Origin: Leptospira harrisiae
Lineage (GTDB): Bacteria > Spirochaetota > Leptospiria > Leptospirales > Leptospiraceae
DNA length: 64,000 bases
Direction of reading: 5' to 3'
Assembly: GCF_002811945.1 (NCBI RefSeq)
Contig: NZ_NPDX01000007.1
Location: forward strand, 103,901-167,900
Each line of letters opens with the position of its first letter. Positions within the stretch are counted from its first letter, which is position 1. Under the pieces are notes generated by a model. That model did no database searches, was not told the DNA's origin, and saw only the letters and a list, made by a program, of their open reading frames with translations. The position numbers were made by a program, and so were the translations under genes. Positions 27,486-36,685 of the stretch are shown here, piece after piece.

Positions 27486-28702
27486 ACGATAAATACCATT
27501 TGAAACCATCCGACCATAGCACCGAGTGCAGCACCGACTAAAATTAACAATAACTCATCTTCTTGGAATGCAGACCTAAGTATGGATTCAAATTCCTTCG
27601 GTGGAAGGGCCGACATTCGATCTCCCATCATCTTTTCAATTTCCAAAGCTTCGCCTAAATAGGCTTCTAAATGGAATGATTTTTCCACTGCGTTGTCTGC
27701 CATCGCGATCGCAATTCTTTCCTTGGCAGCATCAAACTCTTCAATTTTTCCTGCAGCGAAAAGGGCTGGTTTTGCAAGGAAAGTAATTGTGTCCACATGA
27801 GAAATTACTTCCTTACGAATGATGTTGTTGATATCTGCAGATGCTTTTCCAAAAATTAGTTCTGATAAAATATTTTTTGGAGTGAGAATTTTTTCACTCA
27901 CTAGTTTCGCATAGAGCCTGGATACTTCGGATTGTCTTTTTAAAAACAAACCTTGATACGTAAAAATTCCTAAAAACTTTTTAGGCAAAAGGGGACGAAA
28001 GATCATTTCTAATGCAAGGTAGTTGGTTAGATATCCAACGATCACTCCTTGGATGGGAAGAGTCCAGACCAAGGGAAAATAAATCATAAAAATCATTTGG
28101 ACAAATCCAAGTAAAAATCCAAAATAAAACCCTGATCTTTCAATAAATCGAAACTCTGGAGCCCCCACTTCTTTAAAAAGTTCTACCACAAGACCAACAT
28201 TTTTCCCTGAAAGTTTTTTCAAGACCAAAGCCTTTACATCAAATAATGAATCGATGTCCTTTTGGAGTTTTCGAATCACCTTCCTAATGGTCACTCCACT
28301 TTCACGTCTGACTTTGTGGTAAATTTCTTCCCGAACCATTTCAGGAATCATGTCCCAAAGTTTAGGGTCCAAACTATCGGAAAATTCCTTCATCGTGTAA
28401 CGAATGCTAGAGTCTAGTGCAGGTAAAAATACCAACTCTGCTTTTTTGGGATCTACTTTTAAAAATACTTCTTTGATGTTGAGAAGGCGTTCCGTAATGA
28501 CATCGACGGACTTACTCGCCATTTTATGAGCCTTTCTCGGAATGATGCCCTGCCATCCCAAATAGGGAGGGATCCCCATAAATTGGATCGGGTAGAAGGT
28601 CATCTTTAGAGCAAGCCAGTTAGTCACCCAACCCACAAACCCATAAGTGAAGGGAATCATGAGGAGCTTCCATTGTTCTGGTGTTAACCAATTCTCCCAC
28701 AT
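27482..28702 (-). CDS. DUF445-family membrane protein
   Basis: A 406-residue protein with hydrophobic segments at both ends and in the middle (near residues 15-35, 195-235 and 390-405). The repeated motif GFVGWVTNWLALKMTFYPI and GVIVGYLTNYLALEMIFRPL is the DUF445 hallmark. The long charged middle and C-terminal segments are helical. Function is unknown in the family, but it is common in cell-envelope contexts. The stop overlaps the epimerase ATG, so the two are one operon. Start ATG 28702 is well placed. Confidence 0.82.
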   Translation of the reverse strand: MWENWLTPEQWKLLMIPFTYGFVGWVTNWLALKMTFYPIQFMGIPPYLGWQGIIPRKAHKMASKSVDVITERLLNIKEVFLKVDPKKAELVFLPALDSSIRYTMKEFSDSLDPKLWDMIPEMVREEIYHKVRRESGVTIRKVIRKLQKDIDSLFDVKALVLKKLSGKNVGLVVELFKEVGAPEFRFIERSGFYFGFLLGFVQMIFMIYFPLVWTLPIQGVIVGYLTNYLALEMIFRPLLPKKFLGIFTYQGLFLKRQSEVSRLYAKLVSEKILTPKNILSELIFGKASADINNIIRKEVISHVDTITFLAKPALFAAGKIEEFDAAKERIAIAMADNAVEKSFHLEAYLGEALEIEKMMGDRMSALPPKEFESILRSAFQEDELLLILVGAALGAMVGWFQMVFIV

Positions 28703-28943
28703 ATTCCGCTATGAGTAGGCTAAAAAAAGGGAACCAAGGGCAATCTAAATTCTATTCCCAGGTTATTTTTCCCCAAGATTCGTTAATTTTGTCTAATTTT
28801 TGCCGATACCCCTAAAAAAGATTTGCATTCTGTACGGAAACAGACTACAAATGGTACACTTCGGTCAGTCTTAGGTATTTCCCGAAGTGCATTTGAAAGA
28901 CTGTGGTTCTGCCACAAAGCGAATTTGATTAGAGGGTAAGTCT
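28703..28943 (+). promoter_or_regulatory. leader of the large lipoprotein gene, with a stem-loop
   Basis: The leader contains an 8-bp stem, CACTTCGG (28857-28864) and CCGAAGTG (28882-28889), 55 bases before the gene, and a Shine-Dalgarno GAGGG nine bases before the ATG. A weak -35-like TTGCAT is at 28823-28828. I tested it against the cyclic di-GMP riboswitch and it does not fit. Confidence 0.35.
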
Positions 28944-31900
28944 ATGCGTGTTCGAGGAATCTTTACTGTTCTCGTTCTCATTTCTTTGGTATTTGTGGGT
29001 TGTTCCAGAAAAAAGAAATCGATGCCATTTTGGTTCCTACTGGGAGCTGGTGGTGCAGTGGCTGGTTCCAGTGGGGGACTTGACACTCCGGCTGACTCTA
29101 ACGGCGTTCCTCTTCCTACTCCCGGTGATTCTACCGGCGTCACAGACCCTGACGAAGTACCAGGCAATAATTCGGAACAAGAAGTTCCAAACCATGGACC
29201 TGCCCGTGTCATAGGAACCATAGTTCCTGTTGTATCTGGTACCCCTGCCAATGTTGTTTGTGGGAACCCTGGTGCTCCTGCGGCCCCTGGTTGTATCGAT
29301 CTTACTCTAATCTCTGTTAAAATTGAAGTGGCAAATGGAGAGACAAATACCCTCGTTGCCTCTACGTATGCGGAATCAAATGGAAAGTTTCAATTTGATC
29401 TCAGTGACCTTCCAAACAATAATTATCGAGTTCTTATCAATACAGGTTTTGGGCTCAATTATACTTACCAAGATTTTTCTTACGTATTTGATCCTACACA
29501 AAATCCTTATACTTTAGTGAATGTTGGAAATCTTCTCGCTGAACGTCTGTACTATGGTCAAGGCCCGGCTCAGTTTGTAGGTGTGGTCACAAGCCCTGGA
29601 TTTTCTGGTGGCGGTGTTACAATACCAGCAGGTCCAATTGCAGGAATCACAGTTTCTATTATCGATGCCAACGGAAACACTGTAGGAACTGGTGTGACCA
29701 ATACGAATGGATCTTATGCGATAAACATCAATCCACTACCAAACGGTAATTATACGGTTGTGTATTCTGGAGATTCAGTAGAAGTTTCTGGGCAACCTTT
29801 TGCCAATACAACGGAGTTCATTCATTTTACCTTTCCAGGTACCAATCCAAATACAGTGGCAATCGTGGACTTGGGAGAAACTAGCCTTCCTTGGAAGGCC
29901 GCAACCGAAAGTGATCTCCACTTAACTGGAAATATTCTGAATGGTGCCGTAGTATCTGATTCCACTTCTGTTTTCACAATCAAATTGAAGAACGAACAAG
30001 GTGCTATTTTACAATCCGTACAAATTACCGGGAATGGAAGTTTTGCCATTGAAGGCAGTTATCTTTCTAATGGCGTATATTATTTAGAAGTATCCAATCC
30101 AGTTTTTTATACTGTCTCTCAATCCTTTTTGTTTACTGCTTCCCCGAACGGAGGAACCAAAAACATAAACTTAGTTGATCCTATCTACATTGTTGCCAAA
30201 CCATCTCTTGTCACGGGATTTGTAAAAGATCTAAGTGGGAATCATGTTGTTGGAACTGTCATCAACGTAAAACCATCGGCAAACCAAGCTCCATCACGTT
30301 TGTTGTATTTGAAAGACGATCCAATTCTTGGAAATGCGATCAAACTTTGGATTGTTGAAGCGTTGAGTGCCGTCGCAGGCACCAATTGTTCCGTAAATTC
30401 AACTGGGTCGATTTGTTCTTGTGCGATCAATCCGACTGCTTCTTGTTTGGTGGCAAACCAAGGTTCAGTGCCATGGTCATACCAAACCTATGGAAACAAA
30501 CTTTACGAGATCAATCCAACCACTAAAGAAGTTTCTTTTCTTGCGGCTAGTGGACTTTGGGCTTATTATATTTCTGCTCCTGGGTTTGAAAATTACTGTG
30601 GTTCGAATGTGTCTCCTTGTTCTTCGCATCCATTACAAATTAGTTTGAATGGAAACAACCACAATGCGGGGACTATTTCTCTGACATCCATTGCCGCACG
30701 TTCTCAAATTACAGGAACCATATCGGTTCGTGATGCGGCACCTACTGCCAACTCAGTCCATTCCAATCAATCTGGATTGTATCTCGTATTGTTAGGGAAT
30801 ACGGCTTCCGACGGTTCTGCTTTGGCACATATCACGACAACTTCCAGTGGCCAATTTAGTTTTGGTGGAAGTTCTTACGTCGTGACTTTGCCTGCAGTAC
30901 TACCACCACCGTTTACGAATGATGAAGCCGGTCGAGTTGGTTATGCCCTATACCAATTAGGTTCAGGCCTTGCGACAACCTTAGCACAAACGCCAAGTGT
31001 TGCCAGAGCTAATGACAATACTGCTTCAATCGATATCATCGGAGGGACTGAGTATAATTTCCGACAAAGTTCTTACCAACTGTTCGTTGTGGATCGAGTC
31101 GCTCCTTCTTATCAAGTTAGTTATTTAACTTCTACAAGTTTGAGAGTGGATACATCTTCTGTGGCAACAAACCAGTATATGTCTTCGCCTGCGCTTTATA
31201 ATGTGAATGGTACCGTAATGCATAGCCCAAGAGCAACTGTTATGGGTGTGGTGACAGATGCAATCTCCACTCAAAATATCAGTGGTGCCACTATCACTTT
31301 GGGACGTCTTGTGAGTGGAAATTTTACAGCGGATGTTCATAGAGATTGTTCAGGTGGTTTTGATTCCCCTAATTGCAATGTTTCTGCGACACGAACTTTT
31401 GGATCTGACCAAGTAGTAGGATCAATTTCTTCTCAGTCGAACGGAGGTTATAGTTTTCCATTCCTTTCTCCAGGTTCATACCAACTCCGTGTTGAAAAAA
31501 ATGGAATCACTACTTACTTCCCTGTGGAAGTGGGAACTGGTGGCGGAACTGTAGTTGTGAATACTCCGGTCATAACCAATGATGGTCGTGGTCATTTAAC
31601 AGGATCAGTACGAACACCGGGCGGATTTTCTTTCCTTGGAACATACTCTTTAGAGATTGTTGATCCGAATGGTGGGACTTTACGTCCATCAGTAGGAGTA
31701 CAACCGGCTTCTATCGCAACAGGATCAACGATTTTTTCCAATGCAAGCCAATACACAATTTTCAATATCAACGCAGGTCGTTGGAAGGTTCGATTCGTTT
31801 CTGCAGGATACCAAACGGTAGAAGGTATTGTTGACATCCAAGCCGATGTGACTACGAACTTCGATATCATTACCTTTGTTCCTGGAAGCCAAACCAGCGG

Positions 31901-32675
31901 ATCCATTTCTGGACGTGCCTTGTCGGCTTTGTATAATACTGGTGTTTGTAACTTAACAACACGCATTCGACCTGGTGTGAATGTAAAATCCGGTCCTTAT
32001 GCCATCGATGCCAATGGAGTTACAATCCCAAGTGCCAAAACTTCAACTGACGGATCTTATGTGATTCCTTCGGTTCCACCTGGAAACTATACTTTGGAAG
32101 TTTCTGGTTCAGGAAAAAGAGGAGATTGTACTTCCATCTCAGAAAATTATGCAACCACATATAGGACAGTAGTGTCTGCTGGTTCAGAAACACCTGCGAA
32201 CCAAAACATTCTTGTCACACCAATACTTGCAGATAACGAAATTCGAGTCGTACTCTCTTGGGGTGCAAAACCACGAGATTTGGATTCTCATTTGCAATAT
32301 GGAAATGCAGCAAATGATCAAATTGTTTGGAACAATAAAACTCCACTTGGTTCTGGAAACGGAAGTTTAGACTACGATATCACTACTGGATACGGACCGG
32401 AAACGATCACCGTACAAGGATCTATTTGGAACCAACCAAACCGTTATTACAGTATCTATAATTGGTCTGGGGAAGCTCTTATGGGAGTCTCTGGTGCAAA
32501 CGTTCGTATCTTTAAAGGAAGTGTAGGGGAAGTTAGAAATTATTCCATTGCGCCCAACCATTCCAATCGTTGGTGGAAAATTTTCTGTATCGCACAGGAT
32601 AAATCTATCTCTGATGTGGGAACTGCTGGATGTAATGCTTCCAACTTTATTGAAAGATCAATGTATTCTTTTTAA
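28944..32675 (+). CDS. large modular surface lipoprotein with YfaP-like C-terminus
   Basis: A 1243-residue lipoprotein: lipobox VGC at Cys20, then a Pro/Gly/Ser/Thr-rich low-complexity linker (residues 35-85). After this come repeated immunoglobulin-like carboxypeptidase-regulatory modules of about 100 residues; typical pieces are TNTNGSYAININPLPNGNYT and TDGSYVIPSVPPGNYTLEV. The C-terminal 130 residues (VVLSWGAKPRDLDSHLQYG, SLDYDITTGYGPETITV) match the YfaP/DUF2135 fold. It is probably surface-exposed and adhesive or structural (inference). A terminator sits just past the stop, inside the next gene. Confidence 0.82.
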   Translation: MRVRGIFTVLVLISLVFVGCSRKKKSMPFWFLLGAGGAVAGSSGGLDTPADSNGVPLPTPGDSTGVTDPDEVPGNNSEQEVPNHGPARVIGTIVPVVSGTPANVVCGNPGAPAAPGCIDLTLISVKIEVANGETNTLVASTYAESNGKFQFDLSDLPNNNYRVLINTGFGLNYTYQDFSYVFDPTQNPYTLVNVGNLLAERLYYGQGPAQFVGVVTSPGFSGGGVTIPAGPIAGITVSIIDANGNTVGTGVTNTNGSYAININPLPNGNYTVVYSGDSVEVSGQPFANTTEFIHFTFPGTNPNTVAIVDLGETSLPWKAATESDLHLTGNILNGAVVSDSTSVFTIKLKNEQGAILQSVQITGNGSFAIEGSYLSNGVYYLEVSNPVFYTVSQSFLFTASPNGGTKNINLVDPIYIVAKPSLVTGFVKDLSGNHVVGTVINVKPSANQAPSRLLYLKDDPILGNAIKLWIVEALSAVAGTNCSVNSTGSICSCAINPTASCLVANQGSVPWSYQTYGNKLYEINPTTKEVSFLAASGLWAYYISAPGFENYCGSNVSPCSSHPLQISLNGNNHNAGTISLTSIAARSQITGTISVRDAAPTANSVHSNQSGLYLVLLGNTASDGSALAHITTTSSGQFSFGGSSYVVTLPAVLPPPFTNDEAGRVGYALYQLGSGLATTLAQTPSVARANDNTASIDIIGGTEYNFRQSSYQLFVVDRVAPSYQVSYLTSTSLRVDTSSVATNQYMSSPALYNVNGTVMHSPRATVMGVVTDAISTQNISGATITLGRLVSGNFTADVHRDCSGGFDSPNCNVSATRTFGSDQVVGSISSQSNGGYSFPFLSPGSYQLRVEKNGITTYFPVEVGTGGGTVVVNTPVITNDGRGHLTGSVRTPGGFSFLGTYSLEIVDPNGGTLRPSVGVQPASIATGSTIFSNASQYTIFNINAGRWKVRFVSAGYQTVEGIVDIQADVTTNFDIITFVPGSQTSGSISGRALSALYNTGVCNLTTRIRPGVNVKSGPYAIDANGVTIPSAKTSTDGSYVIPSVPPGNYTLEVSGSGKRGDCTSISENYATTYRTVVSAGSETPANQNILVTPILADNEIRVVLSWGAKPRDLDSHLQYGNAANDQIVWNNKTPLGSGNGSLDYDITTGYGPETITVQGSIWNQPNRYYSIYNWSGEALMGVSGANVRIFKGSVGEVRNYSIAPNHSNRWWKIFCIAQDKSISDVGTAGCNASNFIERSMYSF

Positions 32676-32700
32676 TAAGAAACTAGTTTAGCAGATATTT

Positions 32701-33483
32701 TTACGAAAGGACAGTAACGGAATACTGTCCTTTTTTTTGATCCACTTGCAAATTGAGATCATAAAGATCTGAAAGATTTTTATCAGTTAATACTTCGGAT
32801 TTTTTTCCAAAACTAATCACCTTTCCTTCTTTCAGTAACAAAACCTTGGAAAAATCTTCGGGGATTTCTTCGATTCTATGAGTGATGAGAATTCTTGTGA
32901 GATTGGGATTATTACTTTTTAATTGAGATAAGGATTTTCCAAAATCAGTTCTTGCCGTAATGTCCAAGGTCGCCGTGGGTTCATCCAAAACTAAAATTTC
33001 TTTTCCCACTCCGAAGGCTCGTAATAACAGCACTTTCATTTTTTCGCCGGACGAGAGTGTGGAGTAAGTTTGGCTTTTTTTATGTCCAAGGCCAATAGAA
33101 GTTAACAAAGATTCTGCGGTGTTTTCCTGTTCTTTCGTTGGATCTTTATAAAGTCCAAGAGTTCCAATAACTCCAGTCAAAACCATTTCGATTGTAGTGA
33201 GTCTTTGTAATAATGTTTCTTGGTGGCCTGGTTGCACCATTCCAATTCGATTTTGTAGAGGGGCCATAGGAGTTTCACCGTAGGTTTCTCCAAAGGCAGA
33301 AATGGAACCCGTAGTGGGCCAAGAATAACCAAATAACAAATTGATGAGTGTAGTTTTTCCTGCACCATTTCTTCCAATGATGGCGAGAGAATCACCTTTG
33401 TTTAAAGAAAAATGAACTTTGTCTAAAATTTTTTTGTCGTTTCTTACAAACGAAACAGAATCAAAACGAATCACTTCACTCAT
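32701..33483 (-). CDS. ABC transporter ATP-binding protein
   Basis: A 260-residue ATPase with Walker A GRNGAGKTT, a Q-loop (MVQPGHQET), signature LSSGEKMKVLLLRA, Walker B ILVLDEPTATLD and a switch His in LITHRIEEIP. It looks like the single-domain type of ModF/ZnuC style, with no permease adjacent. The start ATG at 33483 overlaps the HDOD stop by 8 bases, so the two are co-translated. The substrate is unknown. Its terminal codons double as a terminator for the opposite strand. Confidence 0.9.
   Translation of the reverse strand: MSEVIRFDSVSFVRNDKKILDKVHFSLNKGDSLAIIGRNGAGKTTLINLLFGYSWPTTGSISAFGETYGETPMAPLQNRIGMVQPGHQETLLQRLTTIEMVLTGVIGTLGLYKDPTKEQENTAESLLTSIGLGHKKSQTYSTLSSGEKMKVLLLRAFGVGKEILVLDEPTATLDITARTDFGKSLSQLKSNNPNLTRILITHRIEEIPEDFSKVLLLKEGKVISFGKKSEVLTDKNLSDLYDLNLQVDQKKGQYSVTVLS
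32706..32738 (+). terminator. rho-independent terminator placed inside the end of the convergent ABC gene
   Basis: A perfect 11-bp stem, AAAGGACAGTA (32706-32716) with TACTGTCCTTT (32723-32733), is followed by T to 32738. It ends the large lipoprotein transcript but its DNA also encodes the last residues of the ABC ATPase, whose stop is at 32701. Confidence 0.85.
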
Positions 33484-34969
33484 TCGATTTTTTAAATAGA
33501 AGTTCGATTTTATTCACTGCGGCAGAGAACACATCGATATTATCTAAATTAAATTTTGCGAGTAGGATTTTGTCAATGGCATAAAACCCTTTTTTCTGTT
33601 CATGATAATCGGCCATCATATTTGCCATATAGATGACTTCGACAAGATCACGTAGTTCTGCTGGTGCCAAAAAAGGTTTGTGGTGGTATTCAATGGCAAC
33701 TCTGAGGTCTAGAGGGAATTCCCATTTTTCTGCAAGGAGGGCACCAAGTTGCGGGTGGCTAAGTCCAATTGCCATCTCCTCTAACAGAGTTGAGTTTCCA
33801 GAATCGACACCTCTTTGGTAGGTTTCAATTTTTTTGAAAAAACCTCGATCCACTGATAGTAAAAGGAACTTTCCAATGTCGTGTAACAATGCACTAACGG
33901 CAATGATGTCTGCAATTTTATTTGTATGATTGTTTTCTGTAGCCAAATAACGCGCGTAATAACTGCATCGACTGGAATGATCCCAAACATCCATCATCTT
34001 TCCATATTGGCCTTCCATAATTTTACGGACTCCAGATACATAAAGTAGGTTTCGTAAGTTTTTTAGACCCACTACTTTAACCGCTTGTAAAATGGAACTA
34101 ACTTGGCTTCGATTCGCAAAAAAAGCAGAGTTGGAAAGTTTTAATAGATCAGCAGATAGAGCAGGGTTTCTTTCGATTTCCTGAGATATCATATGTAAGT
34201 CAGAATCGGGATTGTTACAAAGTTGAATGATTTTTGTAAGAGAATGTGGTAGTGGAGGTAATCCATCAATTTCGTTAAGAAGTTTTGTTTTTAGATCTGT
34301 TTGAATTTCTACAGGCGTAGTGACTTCTGGTACAGATAGTGTAGCGCGTGTTATCTTTTCATTTGTAAATATTTTAAATTTTTCAGAACCAATTCCTGAA
34401 TTTTTTAATAGGAGTTGAATCAGTACTAATCCTAATCCAGCAGATTCAGTACTGTCAGAAACATCCGTAAAGGCATCTGAAAGGTCATTGTAATTCTTTG
34501 CTACTTCGATCCTTCGATTAATCCTTGCTAGTTCTTCTTTTGTAATAGGTGCGTTGTTTTCTACAGCAAAGTGGATGGACTTACCTTCCACTTTCATGAG
34601 AAGGCTGATGTAGTAATTTCCGCCTTCTAAACGATCCAATTGTTCGTTCCATTTCATGATGATGTTTTCTTGGAATCGAGACATTCCCTTCGCATAATCA
34701 CCAGCATTTTGGATGTCTAAATTTTCTCGGGTAAAGTAATCGCGTTTTGCATTTGCCTTATTGGCATTCATGAGGAGTTCTTTTAGGACAGTGAAGATGA
34801 CTTCTACTAAATAGAGTTTGTCCATATACCCCATTACATGGACAAGCAATGCGTATATCTCCTGATTTTGTTCTTCAGTAACAAAGTAAAAGTTAATTCT
34901 GGATTCTTTTGCGGTCTCTAATTGAGAAATAATATCTTGAAAATTCACAAACGCTTTTTCCCGTAACAC
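33476..34969 (-). CDS. HATPase-like plus HDOD domain signalling protein
   Basis: A 497-residue protein. Residues about 40-210 resemble a GHKL ATPase: the N-box VLKELLMNANKANAKRDYF (Glu64, Asn68 and Asn73) and a G-box-like SAGLGLVLIQLLLKNSGIG. Residues about 235-440 are an HDOD domain (LPPLPHSLTKIIQLCNNPDS, SALLHDIGKFLL). The start is GTG; another GTG seven codons in (34948) is possible. HDOD domains are degenerate phosphohydrolase relatives used in signalling, so an ATP-sensing HDOD regulator is inferred. It overlaps the ABC gene. Confidence 0.8.
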   Translation of the reverse strand: MLREKAFVNFQDIISQLETAKESRINFYFVTEEQNQEIYALLVHVMGYMDKLYLVEVIFTVLKELLMNANKANAKRDYFTRENLDIQNAGDYAKGMSRFQENIIMKWNEQLDRLEGGNYYISLLMKVEGKSIHFAVENNAPITKEELARINRRIEVAKNYNDLSDAFTDVSDSTESAGLGLVLIQLLLKNSGIGSEKFKIFTNEKITRATLSVPEVTTPVEIQTDLKTKLLNEIDGLPPLPHSLTKIIQLCNNPDSDLHMISQEIERNPALSADLLKLSNSAFFANRSQVSSILQAVKVVGLKNLRNLLYVSGVRKIMEGQYGKMMDVWDHSSRCSYYARYLATENNHTNKIADIIAVSALLHDIGKFLLLSVDRGFFKKIETYQRGVDSGNSTLLEEMAIGLSHPQLGALLAEKWEFPLDLRVAIEYHHKPFLAPAELRDLVEVIYMANMMADYHEQKKGFYAIDKILLAKFNLDNIDVFSAAVNKIELLFKKSNE

Positions 34970-34988
34970 TCTTATATTTTAATTTCTT

Positions 34989-35042
34989 TTGGAGGCAATA
35001 GATATTTTTTTCACCTCCAATTTCTAATTTGTCCCAGGGGAC
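34989..35042 (+). promoter_or_regulatory. paired inverted repeats before the small 61-residue gene
   Basis: TTGGAGG (34989-34995) and CCTCCAA (35014-35020) form one pair of arms. GTCCC-AG-GGGAC (35031-35042) is a near-perfect short palindrome just upstream of a -10-like TATAGT (35046-35051). Candidate operator of the small gene; the flanking gene on the minus strand may share it. Confidence 0.4.
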
Positions 35043-35076
35043 TTGTATAGTGATGATAACAGTGGAGGAAATCACT

Positions 35077-35262
35077 ATGGATATGTTAGACCAAATGAAT
35101 TTGCATTTGCTTATGCAAGAGAGATTGGAAAAAATTATTGAAGATATGGAAAGAAGGCCAAAGGGAAAATCAAAAAAAACAAAAGATTTTGATCGAATTC
35201 CCGCAAACAAAGAACGTGCGGAGTGGAACTTACAAGAAATACCAGTTCTATTCGGTGCTTAA
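35077..35262 (+). CDS. small charged protein of unknown function
   Basis: A 61-residue ORF beginning MDMLDQMNLHLLMQ, with GGAGG placed 8 bases before the ATG, the best ribosome site in the window. A longer frame to 35029 adds residues that lie over the palindromes. The protein is amphipathic and rich in Lys and Glu (RLEKIIEDMERRPKGKSKKT), and it ends in a Trp- and Pro-containing tail. It converges on the DUF115 gene with a 4-base overlap of stops. Function not recognised. Confidence 0.6.
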   Translation: MDMLDQMNLHLLMQERLEKIIEDMERRPKGKSKKTKDFDRIPANKERAEWNLQEIPVLFGA

Positions 35263-36674
35263 CTTAGTGAAAACCGCAACCAAGTGGTTAAGGTTTTTTG
35301 ATGAATGATACCGGATTGGTCTTGGTTAGCCCACTTTGCCAAATTCGAAAGAGATGGGGGAAAACCCTGAAAAGATTTAAGAAAATGACCTAAGTTTGTT
35401 TTGGTTTGGAAATTATTTTCGTTGGTTCCTTTGAGAGTTAAAAAAACTAAATTAGATTCTTTTTGGTTCATTTGTTCCCAGGCTATTTGATTTTTGCCTT
35501 TTCGTTCACCAGAGTACAAACGTTTGGTGGCAAGTTCTAAACTTTTTTTTCTATTGGTGTTTGGCAGATAAAACCGTTCATATCCAGTTCCTGAGCAATG
35601 GGATTTTCCTCGCTCTGAAATATAACTCACTCCACTTACAAAAAATTCTCTATCTTCTATTTGATCCGTAATCGACAAAACCATTCCAAGTAAATTCAAA
35701 CTGGGATTGGGATAATGCGGCCACCGTGAACCGATTTCAGATTGAAATAAATGTTCCAAAATTTGGTCGAGCGGATGACCTGTATTGACCAAAATCTTTG
35801 GATTTTTCAGTTCAAAGATATATGGTGCTCCACCTAACCAAGTAATGATGGGAATATTTGGTGGAATTTCCGTTAAAAAATGATAGGTTGTTCCCCGGCC
35901 AGAATCAAAAGAAACTATATAATCGGGTATGATTCCATTTGGCAAAAGGTAACCAATGGAGGTATCACTTGCAAAAATAAGATAAGAAGAACGATCCTTT
36001 TTAATGGTAGGTAAATCCAATTCTAAACCAGGGCTTGCACCCACAAATAAAACAGAAGTTCGTTTTCCAGAAAAGGATTGGAACCAACGGATACTTGTAT
36101 CGTTATTATAAAGCCCCGTTCTATTTTTTAAGTAGTTATGAGTCCATATCTTACTAAAGTGTTGGATGGTATTTTGATTGATTCCATTGGAAACAAACTG
36201 CGATAAAAAATTGGTTTTGCAAGTAGATACCAACTCAGGAAAAAACCGTTCATAACTTGGGGTAACGTATAATTTCCATTTTGATAAAGATGAATTTGTT
36301 TTCGTTTGGAACGTTTGAACTTCCGATTTTAATTCGGACCAATTTGGTGTTGGACCTGTGTGACAAAGTAAAAGCAATCCCTTTGTCTTTGCTTGGTCTT
36401 TCAGCTCATTCAATTCCCTTTGAAATTCATTTAATTCATAAACGTCTTTTTCGGGTTCCCAAAAGATGATGATTGGGTGGTTCGGATTGGCAATGAAAGA
36501 TCTTACGGCATGTAAAGCACCGAGACCAAGGACCACTGGAATGGAATCTTCAGAGAATGTGGAAAGAAATCGCAAAGCCTCCTTTTCAGGGGAGACTTTT
36601 GAGTGTAAATAAGAATGATCGGAAGTTTGAAAGTTATAGAGAAGGTTGTTTTGAAAGTGAGGGATTAGAGGAAT
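35259..36674 (-). CDS. DUF115 / MAF-family protein, probable ATT start
   Basis: The DUF115 (motility-associated factor, glycosyltransferase-like) family. It carries the core FVGASPGLELDLPTIKK, IFASDTSIGYLLPNGIIPDY and ITWLGGAPYIFELKNPK. The first canonical start (TTG 36575) lies inside the family: the frame upstream of it reads LHSKVSPEKEALRFL and stays open to about 36705. In that frame the only position with a ribosome site is ATT at 36674, with AGAGG eight bases earlier, next to the upstream stop (36686). The predicted protein is 471 residues. MAF proteins often transfer pseudaminic or legionaminic acid to flagellin (family knowledge). Confidence 0.75.
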   Translation of the reverse strand: MPLIPHFQNNLLYNFQTSDHSYLHSKVSPEKEALRFLSTFSEDSIPVVLGLGALHAVRSFIANPNHPIIIFWEPEKDVYELNEFQRELNELKDQAKTKGLLLLCHTGPTPNWSELKSEVQTFQTKTNSSLSKWKLYVTPSYERFFPELVSTCKTNFLSQFVSNGINQNTIQHFSKIWTHNYLKNRTGLYNNDTSIRWFQSFSGKRTSVLFVGASPGLELDLPTIKKDRSSYLIFASDTSIGYLLPNGIIPDYIVSFDSGRGTTYHFLTEIPPNIPIITWLGGAPYIFELKNPKILVNTGHPLDQILEHLFQSEIGSRWPHYPNPSLNLLGMVLSITDQIEDREFFVSGVSYISERGKSHCSGTGYERFYLPNTNRKKSLELATKRLYSGERKGKNQIAWEQMNQKESNLVFLTLKGTNENNFQTKTNLGHFLKSFQGFPPSLSNLAKWANQDQSGIIHQKTLTTWLRFSLS

Positions 36675-36685
36675 GGGAGTAACCT

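Noticed and set aside
28801..28943. Possible cyclic di-GMP (GEMM) riboswitch in front of the large lipoprotein
   Set aside because: The GACGCAAAGCC core is missing; only a loose CACAAAGC is present and the paired arms do not match.
34893..35210. Minus-strand reading frame across the 35.0-35.2 kb gap
   Set aside because: It runs over the palindromes and the small + strand gene, and has no ribosome site or recognisable features.
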